From the NCBI RefSeq assembly GCF_004331345.1, contig NZ_SJJZ01000001.1, positions 868,001 through 932,000 of the forward strand: 64,000 nt of DNA. Direction: 5' to 3'. Source of the DNA: Kribbella soli. GTDB lineage: Bacteria > Actinomycetota > Actinomycetes > Propionibacteriales > Kribbellaceae. The notes under the pieces were generated by a model, which ran no database searches, was not told the DNA's origin, and saw only the letters and a list, made by a program, of their open reading frames with translations. Position numbers and translations under genes: made by a program. Shown here piece by piece: positions 52,421 through 60,629 of this stretch (positions are counted from its first letter, which is position 1; each line of letters opens with the position of its first letter).

Positions 52421-53348
52421 GCGGTGCTTCGTAGATCTGGAGTTCGGTGCCGCCGGGGTTTTCGCCGTCGTCGGGGGCTGTGTAGAGGCGGAGTTTGTTG
52501 TTGGTGGTTTCCAGGGCTACTGGGTTGCGGGTGGCGTTGTGGTTGGTGGTGGGGGAGAAGTAAGGGAAGGGGATCTCGTGGAGGATGCGGTTGGTGCGGA
52601 GGTCCAGGAGGGCCAGCCCGCCTAGGTCGTACGTCGTGTTGTTGGGGCCGGGCAGTGTGGTGACTCCGCCGCACAACTGCTTGCCGCGGGCGGCGTAGTC
52701 GCAGTCCTGGTAGTCGAGGAGGTGGGACTCGTTCGCGACCTTGCCGAGCTGCTTGCCGGCAGGGGTCCAGTCATAGAGGGTCCGGGAGCCCCAGCTCACC
52801 CCGTGCACCTGGCCGGTCGTCCGGTCGCGCACTACTCCCCCGACGTGGTCCTTCACCCGGAAACGCTCAGTGACCCGGTACGTCTGCGGGTCGACCGTGT
52901 AGACGATCGCCCGCGAGTTCGGCCGGTACTCCGCGACCGGCACCCACAGGTCCTTCCCGTCGAAGTCCAGTCCGCCCGGGTGGTACGCCGTACCCTCGCC
53001 GAGCCGGATGTCCTTCTTCAGGTTGCCCTGCCGGTCCAGCACGAACAGGTGCCCGATTCCCTTCCCAGGTGTCCGGTCGTACCCATCCACCGGCACCGGG
53101 TACTTCACCGGCGCCTCCAGCACCTCGACACTGCTCAGAAAGATCAAGTCCCCGACGAGTGCGAAACCCTGCGGGTGGTACGTCGGGAACTTCAACGGCA
53201 CCCGCTCCGCCAGCGACCACGCCGTACTGCGGTCTGTGGCCTGGAAGGCACGTGTGACGTCAGAGTCCCGCCCGGTGGCCTGGGCGGTGGTCAGGCCGGT
53301 GAGCAACACACCGGCCAGGGCAGCAACAGTCAGCAGTCGTCTGCGCAT
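52413..53348 (-). CDS. Secreted DUF6454-like protein
   Basis: 311 aa with a signal peptide (MRRRLLTVAALAGVLLTGLT, cleavage near TAQA). The mature part carries repeating beta segments (HPQGFALVGDLIFLSSVEVL, GHLFVLDRQGNLKKDIRLG, HPGGLDFDGKDLWVPVAEYR, VVRDRTTGQVHGVSWGSRTL), suggesting a six-bladed propeller-like domain. It resembles the DUF6454 family of exported actinobacterial proteins; no catalytic motif is recognised. It ends antisense to the last codons of the nuclease gene. Confidence 0.78.
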   Translation of the reverse strand: MRRRLLTVAALAGVLLTGLTTAQATGRDSDVTRAFQATDRSTAWSLAERVPLKFPTYHPQGFALVGDLIFLSSVEVLEAPVKYPVPVDGYDRTPGKGIGHLFVLDRQGNLKKDIRLGEGTAYHPGGLDFDGKDLWVPVAEYRPNSRAIVYTVDPQTYRVTERFRVKDHVGGVVRDRTTGQVHGVSWGSRTLYDWTPAGKQLGKVANESHLLDYQDCDYAARGKQLCGGVTTLPGPNNTTYDLGGLALLDLRTNRILHEIPFPYFSPTTNHNATRNPVALETTNNKLRLYTAPDDGENPGGTELQIYEAPLN

Positions 53349-53428
53349 TGATGGTCTCCTCAGCTCGAAAGTCGATGCTGCAGTGTGAGATGCCCAGATG
53401 ACTTGCAGGTGATGCCAGACTGACCGTT

Positions 53429-54046
53429 ATGGACACAGGGGTGAGTGTTGTCGGGTCAGGGCAGGTCAGTGGTACGCCGGACATCCTGCGCGTCACGTTC
53501 GGCGTCGAGCAGGTCGCACCGGATGTCGCGGCCGCTGTGGCGACGGTCGGCGAGCGCACGGACGCGGTGATCGCGGCGCTGCGGTCACAGGGGGTCGAGG
53601 AGTCGCAGCTCGGCACGAGCTCGGTGAACGTGTTCCAGGAGTACCGGGAGCCCGGCACGGACGCGGCGTACCGGGCGTCGCACACGGTCCTGGTGGAGAC
53701 GAAGGACCTGACCGGCTTCGGCGCGCTGCTGAACGCTGCCGTGGATGCTGTCGGCAACAGTCTCGCGCTGCACGGACTGCAGTTCGACATCGAGGACAAG
53801 ACCGAGCTGCTGGTCCAGGCCCGGGAGCTGGCGTTCCAGCAGGCCAAGACGAAGGCCGCGCACCTGGCCGGCCTGGCCGGGTTCTCCCTCGGCTCAGTCA
53901 CCGCGATCTCCGAGAACCACGGCCACACGCCACTCGGGCCGGAGACGCGGATGTCAGCGTCCAAGGCGTACGACTCGGCCATCAACATCGTGCCCGACGA
54001 CCAGAACGTCGTGGTCTCTCTCCAGGTGCTCTTTGCCTGGGCGTAA
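53429..54046 (+). CDS. SIMPL (DUF541/BP26-like) domain protein, cytoplasmic
   Basis: 205 aa, ATG start, no signal peptide. VSVVGSGQVSGTPDILRVTF, ALRSQGVEESQLGTSSVNVF, LDGLQFDIEDKTELLVQARE-like and AKTKAAHLAGLAGFSLGSVT match the SIMPL/DUF541 family, named after mouse SIMPL and Brucella BP26. Bacterial members are often periplasmic and form rings; this one appears cytosolic. The role is unknown. It precedes the Nramp transporter by 60 bp. Confidence 0.88.
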   Translation: MDTGVSVVGSGQVSGTPDILRVTFGVEQVAPDVAAAVATVGERTDAVIAALRSQGVEESQLGTSSVNVFQEYREPGTDAAYRASHTVLVETKDLTGFGALLNAAVDAVGNSLALHGLQFDIEDKTELLVQARELAFQQAKTKAAHLAGLAGFSLGSVTAISENHGHTPLGPETRMSASKAYDSAINIVPDDQNVVVSLQVLFAWA

Positions 54047-54106
54047 CGCGCGTCTCAAATCGAGCACAGGGGTTGCGTTGTCGGCGGCGTCGTACAGACT
54101 GCTCTC

Positions 54107-55342
54107 ATGTATGCACCGGCTCCGCTGCGGCGGCAACTGAGTCGGTCCGGGCTGTTACTGCTCGGACCGGCGTTCGTCGCTGCCGTCGCGTACGTCGACC
54201 CGGGCAACTTCGCCACCAACATCGCCGCCGGCGCGACGTACGGCTATCTGCTGTGCTGGGTGGTCGTCGGCGCCAACCTGATGGCCGTCCTGGTGCAGTA
54301 TTTGGCCGCCAAGGCGAGCATCGCGACCGGTCGGACGCTGCCGCAGCTGTGCCGTGACCACTTCCGCCGGTCGACGTCGACCGGGCTGTGGGCGCAGGCC
54401 GAGGTGGTCGCGATCGCGACCGACCTGGCCGAGGTCGTCGGCGGCGCGATCGCGCTGAACCTGCTGTTCGGGATTCCGCTGCTGGTCGGCGGCGTGATCA
54501 CCGGCGTGGTCTCGTTCGGGCTGCTCATCTATCAGTCGAAGCGTGGCCAGCGGCCGTTCGAGGCCGCCATCATCGGCCTGCTCGCTGTCGTACTGGTCGG
54601 CTTCGTCGTGTCGACGGTCAAGTCGGACCCGTCCGCGAGCGGCGTGGTCGGCGGACTGGTGCCGCGGCTCGACGGCACCGATTCACTGGTGCTGGCGGCC
54701 GGAATGCTCGGCGCGACGGTGATGCCGCATGCGATCTGGCTGCACGGCGCACTGGTCACCGACCGGCACTGGAAGACGATCCGTTCCGAGAGCGGCAAGT
54801 CGCGCGTACTGCGTGCCACCCGGGTGGACGTGGCGGTGGCGATGGCGCTGGCCGGAGCGGTCAACCTGGCGATGGTCGTGGTGGCCGCGGCCGCGCTGAA
54901 GGGCAGCGGTGCTGACTCGCTCGACGCCGCCCACGTCGCGATCGGCGACCGGCTCGGCCAGCTCCCGGCCCTGCTGTTCGCACTCGCCCTCCTGGCCAGC
55001 GGATTCGCGTCCTCCTCGGTCGGGACGTACGCCGGTTCGGTCATCCTGGACGGCTTCTGGAAGCGGCACGTCCCGCTCCCGGTCCGGCGGCTGATCACCC
55101 TGATCCCCGCCCTGCTGATCCTTGCGATCGGCATCGACCCGAGCCGCGCACTGGTGGTTTCGCAGGTGGTGCTGAGCTTCGGCATCCCGTGTGCGCTGTG
55201 GCCTTTGGTGAGATTGACCGCTTCCCGGCGCGTCATGGGTGACCTGGTCAACCGGAAGGCGACTACTCTCGCCGCATGCCTGGTAGCCACCGCCGTCACG
55301 GCCCTCAACGTCGTACTGATCGTGCTGACTCTGCGGGGATGA
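54107..55342 (+). CDS. Nramp-family divalent metal transporter
   Basis: 411 aa, 11 TM helices. The metal-binding signature of TM1, DPGNFATNIAAGATYGY, and the TM6 signature MPHAIWLHGALVTDRHWK (Met and His) are present. Between them is the transport loop QAEVVAIATDLAEVVGGAIA (TM3-4). Such proteins import Mn2+ or Fe2+ with protons. The next gene begins 1 bp after the stop, so the phosphoesterase is co-transcribed. No Mn riboswitch or MntR site was recognised. Confidence 0.93.
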   Translation: MYAPAPLRRQLSRSGLLLLGPAFVAAVAYVDPGNFATNIAAGATYGYLLCWVVVGANLMAVLVQYLAAKASIATGRTLPQLCRDHFRRSTSTGLWAQAEVVAIATDLAEVVGGAIALNLLFGIPLLVGGVITGVVSFGLLIYQSKRGQRPFEAAIIGLLAVVLVGFVVSTVKSDPSASGVVGGLVPRLDGTDSLVLAAGMLGATVMPHAIWLHGALVTDRHWKTIRSESGKSRVLRATRVDVAVAMALAGAVNLAMVVVAAAALKGSGADSLDAAHVAIGDRLGQLPALLFALALLASGFASSSVGTYAGSVILDGFWKRHVPLPVRRLITLIPALLILAIGIDPSRALVVSQVVLSFGIPCALWPLVRLTASRRVMGDLVNRKATTLAACLVATAVTALNVVLIVLTLRG

Positions 55343-55343
55343 C

Positions 55344-56144
55344 GTGACCCGGGTGTTCGCCGTGAGCGACATCCACGGCCACCTGGAGAAACTGACTGCC
55401 GCACTGCACGCCGCCGGCCTCACCGATGCCGACGGCAACTGGACCGGCACGGGTGCGGACGGCGAGGACACCCGGCTGTGGTTCCTCGGCGACTTTTTCG
55501 ACCGCGGCCCGGACGGCATCGGCGTACTGCGGTACGTCCGCGGCCTGATCGACCAGGCGCCGGAGGGCGCGATCCGGATGCTGCTCGGCAACCACGAGAT
55601 CCTCGCGCTCGGGATGTACAAGTTCGGCGAGACGTTCGTCCCGCACGACGGGATCACGCTGCGCAGCTTCGAGCGTTCCTGGGCCCTGAACGGCGGCCAG
55701 GACCGCGACCAGGAGCTGCTCACCGACGACGACGTCGCCTGGCTGCTCGACCAGCCGCTGCTCGGACTGGACGCCGACCAGCTGCTGATGCACTCCGACA
55801 CCGCCGAGTACGTCGAGTGGGGCGACACGATCGACCAGATCAACTCCACGGCCGGGGCCGAGCTGCACTCCGACGACATCGAGGTCTGGTGGGAGATCTG
55901 GCGCCGGACGACGTCGCGGTACGCGTTCCGCGGGCCGACCGGTCCGGAGGTGGCCCGGATCCTCCTCCAGCACCTCGGCGGACGCCGGATCGTGCACGGC
56001 CACAGCATCGTCGCCGATCAGCTCGGCATCGACCCGCAGTTCCTCACCGGTCCGTACCTGTACGCGGACGGTCTCGCCCTGGGCATCGACGGCGGCGCCT
56101 TCGACGGCGGCCCGTGCCTAGTTGTCGAGCTCACCGCGAAGTGA
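55344..56144 (+). CDS. Calcineurin-like metallophosphoesterase
   Basis: 266 aa, GTG start. The phosphoesterase blocks appear in order: VFAVSDIHGHLEKL (DxH), FLGDFFDRGPDGIGVL (GDxxDRG), LLGNHEIL (GNHE), then LLMHSDTAEY and IVHGHSIVADQLG (GHs). This is a dinuclear-metal phosphatase of the PPP/ApaH-like type. Its partner gene is an Nramp Mn/Fe transporter, and such enzymes often need Mn2+. The substrate may be protein or a nucleotide. The 3' end overlaps a truncated TetR gene by 27 bp. Confidence 0.88.
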   Translation: MTRVFAVSDIHGHLEKLTAALHAAGLTDADGNWTGTGADGEDTRLWFLGDFFDRGPDGIGVLRYVRGLIDQAPEGAIRMLLGNHEILALGMYKFGETFVPHDGITLRSFERSWALNGGQDRDQELLTDDDVAWLLDQPLLGLDADQLLMHSDTAEYVEWGDTIDQINSTAGAELHSDDIEVWWEIWRRTTSRYAFRGPTGPEVARILLQHLGGRRIVHGHSIVADQLGIDPQFLTGPYLYADGLALGIDGGAFDGGPCLVVELTAK

Positions 56145-56412
56145 CTCGACGACCGCATCCACACAGGACCGGAACGTTCGCTGTCCGCCGCCGTCGATCC
56201 ACCGGCTGAAGGCGTTCTGGAGCACGGCCGAGCCGACCTGCGCCATCAGCGCGGCGTTCTCGGCCGGCAGCCCGCGTTCCTCCAGCCCGTCGCGGAGCGC
56301 GGCGGTGACGGACGCGAGCTTGGTCCGCTCGCGCTCCTGCAGTTCGGGACTCGCGGCGATCACGGCCCGGCGTACCTCGGTGTCCTCTGCCACTTCCGCG
56401 AGGTAGCCGCGT
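56118..56412 (-). pseudogene. TetR-family regulator lacking its DNA-binding domain
   Basis: About 97 codons read GYLAEVAEDTEVRRAVIAAS, PELQERERTKLASVTAALRD and SAVLQNAFSRWIDGGGQRTF. This is the C-terminal ligand domain (MftR_C type) of acyl-CoA- or terpenoid-sensing TetR proteins. Upstream of ~56412 the frame becomes Arg/Gly-rich sequence with no helix-turn-helix. The first ~95 residues are missing, probably replaced by the material that follows. It marks the left edge of a scar region extending to ~58.2 kb. Confidence 0.75.
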
Positions 56413-56543
56413 GATCCGCGCCCGCGTCGCCGCCGACGGCCGCCGTTGCAAGGGCGCCCACTCCCCGCCCGGCCGCGCGTGTACGTCGTCCTCGGCCGAG
56501 GAGCCCTGTCGACTCCATCCGCAGCTTCTGAGAGGGCCTGATC

Positions 56544-56732
56544 ATGGCTCTGTTCATCGCTGCCGGCGCGGCCCTGCTCATGCCCGCCGCCCTCCTCGCC
56601 CACAACCTCCGCTGCCCGGCCCATCACCTCGGCCCTGGGGCCGCCCGCGCCGAGATCGTCGCGGACCTTCACGCTCGCGTCGCACTCCATCGGCACGCCT
56701 TCAGGGAGCACGTCAAGGTTCGTCCATTCTGA
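56544..56732 (+). CDS. Possible small membrane protein in the scar region
   Basis: 62 aa, with GAGAGG 8-12 bp before the ATG. The N-terminus MALFIAAGAALLMPAALLAH is hydrophobic enough for one TM helix; the rest is His/Ala/Arg-rich (HHLGPGAARAEIVADLHARV). It lies in a 400-bp stretch (56413-56814) that otherwise shows nothing recognisable. It could be a genuine accessory gene or a chance frame. Confidence 0.35.
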   Translation: MALFIAAGAALLMPAALLAHNLRCPAHHLGPGAARAEIVADLHARVALHRHAFREHVKVRPF

Positions 56733-56814
56733 AGTTCTTTCGGCGAGTTGCGAACGGCGAACGGATGCGGCATGCTTTCAAGGTCACACTCTCCGGCTGA
56801 AAGGAACCTCCGCC

Positions 56815-57420
56815 ATGACCGAGGCTGAGACGGAAGTCAAGCCCGAGCGGGGGACCGCCGGGCACTACATGCACTTCCTGAACTGGGCCGAGTTGAGGGG
56901 GGAGCTTAAGGCCAGCACCGTTCAGAATTGGCGCAACGCCTCGACCAAAGTGCTTGAGATCGAGGATGACTGGCACGCCCTGAACGTGGCGGAGTTCGAC
57001 CTTGACGCCCACCTCTCCCGGTTCGCCCTTCTGAAGCGTACGTCGTACACCAGCGGCTCGATGGACGCCTACAAGAGCCGCACTCGCGTAGGCATCGAGT
57101 CGTACAGGCGTTGGCTGAACGACGAGCCCAACTGGAAGCCCAAGAGCGCAATCAACTCCAGGTCGTCACGAACCGGAGTCAAGAAGTCTGCCGGCACCAC
57201 CCCCGCGCCGACGCCGGACGGCATCGCCGAACTGAAGCGCGAACCGGCTGGGTTCGTCCCGCGTCACGCCGCGCTCATTGAGTATCAGGTGGCGCTTCGA
57301 CAGGGCGTACGGGCGCTCCTGACGCTGCCCGAGATCCTCTCCGAGAAGGACGCGCAGCGCCTGGTCAGGTTCATTCAGGGCCTGGCAGTCGATACCGAGG
57401 ACGAGGCACTGGCGGAGTAG
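56815..57420 (+). CDS. Protein with a recombinase-like core-binding domain but no catalytic domain
   Basis: 201 aa, ATG after GAAAGGA. Residues ~17-105 (MHFLNWAELRGELKASTVQN, WRNASTKVLEIEDDWHALNV, SYTSGSMDAYKSRTRVGIES, YRRWLNDEPNWKP) resemble the N-terminal SAM-like core-binding domain of tyrosine recombinases. The R...HxxR...Y catalytic half is absent. A Ser/Thr/Pro linker follows, then a helical ~60-residue end (EYQVALRQGVRALLTLPEIL). It pairs with a 63-aa membrane protein 32 bp downstream and sits in a scarred region. A role in an accessory or defence element is speculation. Confidence 0.65.
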   Translation: MTEAETEVKPERGTAGHYMHFLNWAELRGELKASTVQNWRNASTKVLEIEDDWHALNVAEFDLDAHLSRFALLKRTSYTSGSMDAYKSRTRVGIESYRRWLNDEPNWKPKSAINSRSSRTGVKKSAGTTPAPTPDGIAELKREPAGFVPRHAALIEYQVALRQGVRALLTLPEILSEKDAQRLVRFIQGLAVDTEDEALAE

Positions 57421-57452
57421 ATCGCCAGGGGCTCCGGGAAGAAGGGCACGAC

Positions 57453-57644
57453 GTGAATATCGCTGCCGCCGCGATGGTCATCCTCGGCGTCGTGCTGGTG
57501 ATCTCCCTCGTCTTCGTCGGCTTCAAGTGGGTGAAGCCGGAGAGCCTGAGACTCAGCGTGAAGTGGAACTCCCTAGAGTTCGAGTTACGACGCGAGCAGC
57601 CTCCCGAGGCGCCGAAGGCCCTCGAGCACGACCCGCATCCCTGA
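57453..57644 (+). CDS. 63-aa single-TM protein paired with the core-binding-domain gene
   Basis: GTG start with GGGAAGAAGGG ~7 nt upstream. One TM helix (AAAAMVILGVVLVISLVFVG) is followed by KWVKPESLRLSVKWNSLEFE LRRE and a Pro/His tail. Short proteins with one helix and a beta hairpin of this type are common in accessory loci next to genes of unknown function. The two genes are probably co-transcribed. Confidence 0.65.
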   Translation: MNIAAAAMVILGVVLVISLVFVGFKWVKPESLRLSVKWNSLEFELRREQPPEAPKALEHDPHP

Positions 57645-57919
57645 TACGACCGTCGATCGACGGCGACCTAGCCACTCGTCGCCCGCCCATACATCGCCGC
57701 CGACTTGGACGCCCGGGCCGGCGGTTTTGTGTCTATGGGCTTCAGGAGGTTCGGCGCGAACCGCTCTTCGAGGAGTGGTTCCGTCTCGGGTCCGGCACGT
57801 ACACCGCTCAGGCTTGCCGGTCACCCGACGACGTCCGCCTCCACTCGAGCACGAGGCCCGGCCACGGGCCGCACTCGCACGCCGTACCCAACACCCACAC
57901 ATGCCGCCGACGGTTGCCC

Positions 57920-57955
57920 GGCCCGGGATCGCGGGGGTATCTGCGATCCCGGGCC
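57920..57955 (-). terminator. GC-rich hairpin downstream of the truncated gene
   Basis: GGCCCGGGATCGC (57920-57932) pairs perfectly with GCGATCCCGGGCC (57943-57955), loop GGGGGTATCT. It lies ~37 bp beyond the stop of the minus-strand remnant and could have been its terminator. Confidence 0.6.
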
Positions 57956-57975
57956 ATGCGCTCCAGAATCCAAAA

Positions 57976-57991
57976 TAGAACAGGTGTTCGA
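57976..57991. promoter_or_regulatory. LexA (SOS) box-like palindrome
   Basis: Read on the minus strand, TCGAACACCTGTTCTA matches the actinobacterial SOS consensus TCGAAC(A/G)NNTGTTCGA at all but two positions. No intact gene starts next to it, so it may be a relic of a lost SOS-controlled gene or a chance match. Confidence 0.4.
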
Positions 57992-58213
57992 TCAGCGCAA
58001 TTCCATGCCCTCGGCCTCCAGCGCGGCGGCGAAATCGTCCGGAAGCTGATCGACCACGCGCCGCCCGTCCGGCCTCCACATGAAGACCGTCCGAGCCGTG
58101 CGCACGCGGCCCGCGTGGCTGTCCTGCCTCACCCAATACCCGAAGAGCGTCAAGACCGGGCGCCTGCTCTCGGAGCTCCACTGAGCGCTCGCGGAGGCCG
58201 CGGGTGGAACTAT
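57992..58213 (-). pseudogene. 5'-truncated coding remnant
   Basis: Seventy-three codons open from the 3' end of the tautomerase gene read ...RRPVLTLFGYWVRQDSHAGR, VRTARTVFMWRPDGRRVVDQ, LPDDFAAALEAEGMELR and stop. Third positions are almost all G/C, as in real genes here. There is no ATG or ribosome-binding site at the 5' end; TTG at 58153 or GTG at 58132 are the only candidates. I read it as the surviving C-terminal part of a deleted gene; the family is not recognised. Confidence 0.5.
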
Positions 58214-58392
58214 TTATCGGCCGTGAGCGTGCCGCCGACGGCCCAGCTGTCCGGGGGCGTCTCCTGGATCCAGACCTGGACGCTCTCGGCCGGGACGCCG
58301 AGGCTGTCGACGAACGCGTCGGTGACCTTCTGGACCAGTTCGCGCTTGAGTTCCGGGGTCCGCGGGCCCTGCAGGACGGTGACGATGGGCAT
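58210..58392 (-). CDS. 4-oxalocrotonate tautomerase-like enzyme
   Basis: 60 aa, the standard size. Pro2 directly after Met (MPIVTVLQGPRTPELKRELV) is the catalytic base of the family. A single beta-alpha-beta unit with VWIQETPPDSWAVGG follows. The protein would act as a homohexamer on keto-enol or dehalogenation substrates. It lies 84 bp downstream of a LysR gene on the same strand and may be under its control. Confidence 0.9.
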   Translation of the reverse strand: MPIVTVLQGPRTPELKRELVQKVTDAFVDSLGVPAESVQVWIQETPPDSWAVGGTLTADK

Positions 58393-58476
58393 CGGATTTC
58401 CTTTCGTTGTTGGGTTCTGAGCCCATTCCAGTCCTCCCGGCCGCCGGGAACGAGACGCAGATCCGATGTCCTCCCA

Positions 58477-59349
58477 TCACTCGAACTGATCGGACGCCTT
58501 CCGGCACGCCTCGAGCAGTACGGCGAGGTCGCCGCCGACTGTCGTCCCGGCCGGGACGACGAGGCTCGTGGTCAGCGCGAGCGGCGGGTCTGGCCGCCGG
58601 AACACCACTCGTCCTTCGCGGAGCAGGCGAGCGTGTGACTCGTAGATGACCGTCCAGCTCGGGCTGCCGGCACCGATCGCGGCGTGCGTGTCCTGCAGGC
58701 TGCTGGAGCGCGGGCCGAGCACCGGCTCGAACCCCTCGGCGGCGCAGGCCGACATCACCAGGTCGACGAGTGGTGGGTTCGTACGGCGTTGGGTGATCCT
58801 GAGCGGCAGCTCGCGGAGGTCCTTCAGTGGGATCTCGTGGTCCGGCGCGGCGGACCTGGGGAGGGCGATCAGGAGTGCGTCTTCCCAGACCGGGACGAAC
58901 TCCAGGCCGGCCGCCTCGTCGAGTCCTCGGACGAAGGCCGCGTCCAGCTGGCCACTGCGGACGCGGTCCAGGCGGGCGCGGGTCGAGGTGCTGATCAGCT
59001 CGACTTGGAGCCCTTCGGAGGAGAGCTCCACGACAACGGTCTCAAGCCGTTCGCCCAGTCCGGTGCTGGTTCCCAGGCGGAGGCTGCGACCGGGGTTGCC
59101 GGTGGCCGCGGATCGGGCGGCTTCGACGGACGCGAGTACGGCGCGGGCGGCGGGGAGGAAGCGTTGGCCCGCTTCGGTGAGGCGGATGGCGCGGGCCGAG
59201 CGGTCGAAGAGGAGGACGTCCAGCTCGCGCTCCAGGCGGGCGATCTGCTGGCTCACGCCCGGCTGGCCGATGCCGAGCTGCTCGGCGGCGCGACCGAAGT
59301 TGAGTACCTCGGCGACGGTGACGAAGTACTGGATCTGCCGTAACTCCAT
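58477..59349 (-). CDS. LysR-family regulator
   Basis: 290 aa. MELRQIQYFVTVAEVLNFGR, AAEQLGIGQPGVSQQIARLE, RELDVLLFDRSARAIRLTEA is the LysR HTH. The C-terminal effector domain shows LRLGTSTGLGERLETVVVEL and VRSGQLDAAFVRGLDEAAGL. Its context suggests the tautomerase downstream as a target, and the DUF427 gene is divergent 57 bp away. The effector is unknown. Confidence 0.93.
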   Translation of the reverse strand: MELRQIQYFVTVAEVLNFGRAAEQLGIGQPGVSQQIARLERELDVLLFDRSARAIRLTEAGQRFLPAARAVLASVEAARSAATGNPGRSLRLGTSTGLGERLETVVVELSSEGLQVELISTSTRARLDRVRSGQLDAAFVRGLDEAAGLEFVPVWEDALLIALPRSAAPDHEIPLKDLRELPLRITQRRTNPPLVDLVMSACAAEGFEPVLGPRSSSLQDTHAAIGAGSPSWTVIYESHARLLREGRVVFRRPDPPLALTTSLVVPAGTTVGGDLAVLLEACRKASDQFE

Positions 59350-59406
59350 CTGATGATCATCGCGGATCCGGGAATGGGGCGGGCTCGTGCGGGGTTGTCA
59401 GCGGTC

Positions 59407-59781
59407 ATGGCGGACAAGACTGTGAAGATTCCTGGACCGGACCACCCGATCACCGTGGAGAAGAACCCGGACCGTGTGGTCGTGACGGTCGGCGACCGGG
59501 TCATCGCGGACACCCGGGACGCGCTGTCGCTGCAGGAGGCGAGCTACCCGGCGGTGCAGTACATCCCGCGCGAGGACGTCGACCTCACGCAGCTCGAGCG
59601 CACCGAGCACCAGACCTACTGCCCGTACAAGGGCGACGCGTCGTACTACAGCGTCCTCCCCGCCGGGGCGGACGGCGAGAACGCGGTCTGGACGTACGAG
59701 CAGCCGTACGACGCGGTCGCCGACATCCGCGACCACGTCGCCTTCTACCCCGGCAAGGTGTCGATCGAGATCATCGCCTGA
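59407..59781 (+). CDS. DUF427 family protein
   Basis: 124 aa from ATG 59407. VTVGDRVIADTRDALSLQEA, YPAVQYIPREDVDLTQLERT, HQTYCPYKGDASYYSV and NAVWTYEQPYDAVADIRDHV AFYPGKV are diagnostic of DUF427 (PF04248), small beta-rich cytosolic proteins of unknown function. It is divergent from the LysR gene, and its last 37 bases overlap the convergent hydrolase gene. Confidence 0.9.
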   Translation: MADKTVKIPGPDHPITVEKNPDRVVVTVGDRVIADTRDALSLQEASYPAVQYIPREDVDLTQLERTEHQTYCPYKGDASYYSVLPAGADGENAVWTYEQPYDAVADIRDHVAFYPGKVSIEIIA

Positions 59782-60521
59782 ATCTCCGGGCCGAGCAGCT
59801 CCGGCGGTACGACGTGATGCTGGTCGGGTAGTTCTCTGAGTGTCGCGTTCGGCAGGATCGAGACGATGCGGTGCGCGGCGTCGAGCATGAACGGCGCGGT
59901 CGCGGTCCCGGCGATGACGAGGGTCGGCGCTTTGATCGCTCGGAGCGTTTCGACCGGGGTGGTGCCCTCGTATCCCATGACGTCGAAGTCGTAGGCGAGC
60001 GTCGGCGCCCGCTCAGCGAGGCCTGGGGTAGCGGCATATTGCAACGCCTCGGACTTGGGCAGGCCTGTCATCAGCAGGAACAGCTCGACCGCCTCCCGGT
60101 TCTGGCCGTCCCGGATCAGTTCGAGCACGCGCTCGCCGTCGTCGGACGGGTCGACGTCGTCCGGCCCGTACGGCGGTTCGTGCAGCACGACGTTCGTGAA
60201 CGGCAGACCGATGCTCGCCGCGATCGCCGCCAGTCCCGCACCGGACGAGTGCCCGTAGACAGCCGCCGTACCACCGACGGCGGTCAGCAGCGCGGTGATG
60301 TCGTCCACCTCGCGCAGGACGTCGTACGGCGTGTTGTCACCGGAGTCACCGCGGCCGCGGCGGTCGTACGTCACTACGTCGAAGTGACTCGCCAGCTCGT
60401 CGGCCAGCGGCCGGAGCGAGTGCCGATCGCACAGTGCTCCCCCGACCAGGATCAGCGGGTGTCCGCTGCCCAGGCGGTCGTAGGCGATCGTCGTACCGTC
60501 CGCAGACGTCACTTTCTCCAT
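59745..60521 (-). CDS. Alpha/beta hydrolase
   Basis: 258 aa from ATG 60521, preceded by GGAGGAG. Visible are the oxyanion-hole region LILVGGALCDRHSLRPLADE, VVTYDRRGRGDSGDN, nucleophile elbow VYGHSSGAGLAA (Ser), and the late catalytic His in LPDQHHVVPPEL. Overall it resembles small esterases and putative haloperoxidase-like hydrolases. The substrate is unknown. It overlaps DUF427 by 37 bp at the 3' end. Confidence 0.88.
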   Translation of the reverse strand: MEKVTSADGTTIAYDRLGSGHPLILVGGALCDRHSLRPLADELASHFDVVTYDRRGRGDSGDNTPYDVLREVDDITALLTAVGGTAAVYGHSSGAGLAAIAASIGLPFTNVVLHEPPYGPDDVDPSDDGERVLELIRDGQNREAVELFLLMTGLPKSEALQYAATPGLAERAPTLAYDFDVMGYEGTTPVETLRAIKAPTLVIAGTATAPFMLDAAHRIVSILPNATLRELPDQHHVVPPELLGPEIQAMISIDTLPG

Positions 60522-60629
60522 CTGTTGCTCCTCCGTCGTCGTTGCTGACGTACGGGACGTCGGAGCCGTTCGGGACACTTCGACATATCTGGTGGCGTCT
60601 GGACTTTCTGGGTGGTTCACTGCTTCGCG

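Larger units (their letters stand above)
57645..57991. other. Gene-free stretch with hairpin and SOS-like palindrome
   Basis: No frame resembles a gene. Visible are CGTCGATCGACGG near its start, a GC-rich hairpin at 57920-57955 and an SOS-like palindrome at 57976-57991. Confidence 0.5.

Noticed and set aside
54532..55404. Long minus-strand frames over the Nramp gene
   Set aside because: They are complementary shadows of the transporter, with Ser/Thr/Arg-rich, non-protein-like translation.
57705..58049. Plus-strand frames in the scar region
   Set aside because: Codon third positions are not G/C-biased, composition is unlike genes here, and the minus frame at 57992-58213 has the coding signature.
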